A stretch of DNA of 64,000 nt from Cymodocea nodosa (taxonomy: Eukaryota > Streptophyta > Magnoliopsida > Alismatales > Cymodoceaceae): NCBI GenBank assembly GCA_036874045.1, contig CM072342.1, positions 2,564,501-2,628,500 on the forward strand, given 5' to 3'. The translations under genes were made by a program, and so were the position numbers. This document shows, piece after piece, positions 60,661 through 64,000 of this stretch. The notes below the pieces were generated by a model. That model ran no database searches. It was not told the origin of the DNA and saw nothing but the letters and a program-made list of their open reading frames with translations. The first letter of the stretch is position 1, and every line of letters starts with the position of its first letter.

Positions 60661-63600
60661 TTCTCCTTCCAATATCCGATTACGGATGTAAGTAAGAAAA
60701 ACCTAGGCAGATCGATCGCCGGCAATGCTCCTACGCGAAATGCGGAAATCTGCGAAGCGAATCACCCCGATTGGGGATTCGAAGACCCTGGAACCGCGGA
60801 ACCAAAACGACTAGGTTATTTTCCCCACCTGAAGGCCTGAGAGAGAAGGATGGGGTGAAGGGAGGAAGAGCGACGTCGCGTGGAAGGGTATTTGTAGGAG
60901 GATGGGGCTGGTCTTCGTTTTATTATTTAAAATATCTCAAAAATCGAAATGACGATTATGTCCCCACGACGTTTGGACGATTCTACCTCTATACTCTACA
61001 CCGGTGAAGCTTCCTCGTTGGGAGGGGGTTTTCTTGTCATTTGACTCGTTCCCATCTGGCGCCTGCTCGTCTCTCCTTTGTCCTCGATCTGACGCCTAAC
61101 TCCAAGATGCATAGTCGCAAACTCGCAATCTTCCGACACTGGACGACCAGTCTTTCTTTCTTTCTTTCTGTGTCCTGTTACCTTGATTTCGAGGGCGTTT
61201 TTTTTTTCTTCGATTCAGTGATTTGTTAAACAAACATAAACGGAAGAATATTACAGAAAAGCTGATGTTTTCATCGACGATCATCATGTGGACGCAGTCA
61301 GAGGGACCCAACCCCATTGGAAAGGGGAGGGAAAGGTCCAAGGACGGTCCGGATCTCCTGAATCTCCTACCAGGCTGTCTCCTACCGAAATGGAACACCT
61401 CCACCAACACCGCAAACGGCGGGTGGCCTTCGCCTCTTGCTCCACCGACGAAGAAGACGAAGATTGAGATCAATCATGGTGCCTAATGCGCGTTGCGCGT
61501 TAATCACAACCACTCCTGTGCCCCCCCCCCCCCCCCAGTGCTATCCGCTCGCTCGCTCGCTCGCTCTACCTCCTCTGCCTTTTCCAATTTCCTTCTCTTC
61601 CTCCTCTGTTTTTCTAAACAATATTTTACTCTGCAATTTATCAACAATAAATAAATTCAAGTTCGTTGTCGTTTGTTTCCATGCGGTAACGCTTTGGGTC
61701 TGGTTTGAATTCAGATTTATTACATTTTACATGCGTAATTGGTACGGTCTGGATGGGAGGATACCGGTGAAGAGAAATTTTGGTTCTCTTTTAATTCTAG
61801 TCCAACAATATTTATTCAGACTTTTTTTAATCTGTCTATCCTTTTTCATCGTTACATTTCATGTTTTTTTTTTTTTGAAAAACAATAAGTAAAAATAAAT
61901 TGAAACCACCGGTTATGAAAACGAGTAAAAGTTTTTTTAAAAAAAAAAAAAAAAAGGTGAACAGAAAAAGATAATAAAAAGCAAAAGTTATAAGGAGTTT
62001 TTTTAAACCAGAGCAAAAGAAAATAAACAAACAAGACAAAACCAAAAAAGTACAGATGTCAAACAAATTAAAAAAAAAAACGACAAGCGAGAACGTTAAT
62101 TTGATCTTGACTTTAACCTCGTTTAGATAAAACGTTGTCAACGATTCTGAAGCTACCGGAGATGAAAGAAATAGTATTTTAATTAAAACATAAAAAAGAC
62201 TTTTATCAGGTACCAACCTCACTGTCTGAAGAAGAAGAGTGTTTTAACTAAAACGTAAAAACATATAATAATATAAAAGAATATCAAGATGACATTTCGA
62301 TAAAATTCCTGTCGTTACATTTTAAAGAGAATATAGAAAATTGATCGAAATCAATTTCTTTTCTCGCTTTTACGATTTGGAACCGTGTATTGTTGTTTAA
62401 ACTTTATAAAACCCTTATTAAAGTTCGACGTGTCCAAAGAATTTAAAATCGATTTCCTTCAAAGTCCGAAAAATCAGCGTTTTACGTGTCTGTTAAGGAA
62501 TGCCCTGGTTCTATTTCCAAGGAGAGGAGGATATGCCGGAATCCACCCAGCAGCAAACATCAGATTCTTCTGATATGGAATAAATATGAAATACGCTGAC
62601 GAAAGTTTTGTTTTAAAAAAAATCTAGCTGCGATCCCGTTTTACCCTCGCAAGGAGACGATCCATTTACGCCACGCGGTAATTTTCAACGGAACGAGATC
62701 GTGTAGTCAAATGATACAAATATCTTATGTATCTCTTTCACCGTAAATTTAAATAAATCTTGACAGAAGAAAAAAAAAAAATTAAAATATCTTAACCTTT
62801 TTAACGAAAGCCTTTGTGATTGGACGGAGAAGCGACATTTTGCAAGATATTTTTCGCAAAGATTTTTTTTTTTGTACCTCTTTCACCCAGAAGGTTGTTT
62901 CTTCGTTTTATCTTTGAGTTTCGTGACACAGACAATTAAAAAAATAGAAAAATAAGGTTGTGGACATTTATACCGTTAAAATTATCGCATGATTTAGATA
63001 TATTAATTTAAATCTGTATATTCGAAAGAAAGACATTTGTTAGTTTAACTTTTTGAAACAGTAATTAATTCGTAGCAAACAGAGCTTAATAAGTTTGACA
63101 ATTAGGACGAGGATGGCTTGGCTTGCAAACGGTTGGGCTGGGAAATACGTTCGAGAGCGAGGGGCAACTTCGTCAATCGACGGATAAGATCACGACACAC
63201 GGAGGTTCTGTGGAAAGCAAAAGATGAAGGAGTTGGCTTGCCGTACCATAATTAGATCTCGGTTATCCAAAGATGAAGGAATGAACCAACTTCTTTACTG
63301 GGGGTGGGTGTTCCTCCTCCACTTCATCTTCCATTATCGTTGTGGTGCTCATCCGATGGAATTTAATCTAACCTTCCATCCTCACCTGACCACTTTCCGT
63401 GGGTTTGCATACTTGTTCAGAACAAAGCTAAGGGATATATATAAATGATGGTGTTCCAATTCATGAGTGTATTATACGTGTAAAATTAAAAAGGCAATCT
63501 TTAACTTTGGGGTAGTGATAAGATGCACGGATTAAATACAGGTACCGAAAAGATCGCATGGATAAGGTCTTAACATACAAGTGGAGCAGCCAAAGGCGCA

Positions 63601-64000
63601 CCACCGGTTGCTTTTCCGGCGTCGTGTTTATCCGTGAACAAAATATCTTTTGTCTGCAAGATACTAATTCGATTTCTACTTAAAAAGCAGCAATTAATCT
63701 TTCTCTGAAATAAAGGCACGCCTGAAGTGAGATTCATCTATATAGCAACCCCATCAATCAATTCTTATCGTCTCTTTCTTTCCTAATCAACGACACATGT
63801 GCGCGTTACGTATCCACACGACCCAGAATGATTTTTCATCCAGGTTGGAGTGGGAGATTCTAATCTCCGATGAGTCGGACTTAAATTGTTGCGTGATGAT
63901 GTTGTCACAACTCCGGTCCAACCCTACACCACCGGGACACTAGCATAAATTATTCAAACCCCATGTGTAAATGAATCCTCCTCAATTTTGTAATCACATG
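60661..64000. other. Upstream region of ITPK and beyond; no gene recognised
   Basis: The first several hundred bases are GC-richer and hold the ITPK leader and promoter. Further right there is a run of about 16 C at 61521-61536 followed by a CTCG tandem repeat (about 61549-61565), and many A/T homopolymers. Open frames here (for example near 61437-61892 and 63224-63448) show no motif I can name. Confidence 0.55.

Noticed and set aside
61437-61892. 151-residue plus-strand frame near the poly-C run
   Set aside because: Low complexity, crosses a homopolymer and a CTCG repeat; no recognisable domain.
1-64000. tRNA, rRNA, CRISPR or prokaryotic-type operons
   Set aside because: No B-box/T-loop sequence in a foldable context, no rRNA words and no regularly spaced direct repeats were seen; the window is plant nuclear DNA.

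Overview
This is a nuclear plant DNA window: spliced genes, AT-rich introns and intergenic DNA, a Copia retrotransposon, LINE remnants and many microsatellites. Several first exons are strongly GC-rich while later exons are AT-rich, which fits a monocot, but the species cannot be fixed from the sequence alone. I rebuilt exon structures by hand from splice sites, reading phase and known family motifs; every spliced gene listed here except the AAED1 remnant closes into one continuous frame.

Layout. 1.9-5.1 kb (-): an 11-exon TauE/SafE-family membrane transporter. 5.2-10.2 kb: AT-rich intergenic DNA with one copy of a dispersed repeat. 10.2-10.4 kb (-): a 77-residue Cys-rich conserved plant protein. 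11.8-14.0 kb (+): a four-exon, probably plastid-targeted protein of unknown function, with a second, inverted copy of the same repeat in its last intron. 14.7-19.7 kb (-): a TBL-family polysaccharide O-acetyltransferase with two opposed LINE remnants in intron 2. 20.9-24.3 kb (-): a CGR2/CGR3-type Golgi pectin methyltransferase. 26.0-28.6 kb (-): an SHW1-like protein. 28.8-33.2 kb: a complete but decayed Copia element with 152-bp LTRs and a TCCAG target duplication. 33.3-34.2 kb (+): the 3' half of an AAED1-like gene, truncated and frameshifted. 37.1-38.9 kb (-): an intronless DYW-type PPR protein. 41.5-52.8 kb (+): 15-exon organellar aspartyl-tRNA synthetase. 55.0-60.7 kb (-): 10-exon inositol-tetrakisphosphate kinase. 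60.7-64 kb: no gene recognised.

Functional themes. Two neighbouring minus-strand genes (TBL and CGR) both decorate cell-wall polysaccharides in the Golgi. AspRS and the DYW PPR protein both serve organelle gene expression, and the 11.8-kb gene and SHW1-like protein look plastid-related. The rest are unrelated housekeeping or signalling genes, as expected in a plant genome.

I found no clear new biological system. The observations most worth checking are two introns that need GC donors, the inverted pair of AT-rich repeats, the Copia 3' LTR lying about 200 bp upstream of the SHW1-like start, and the AAED1 remnant whose truncation seems to predate the Copia insertion.
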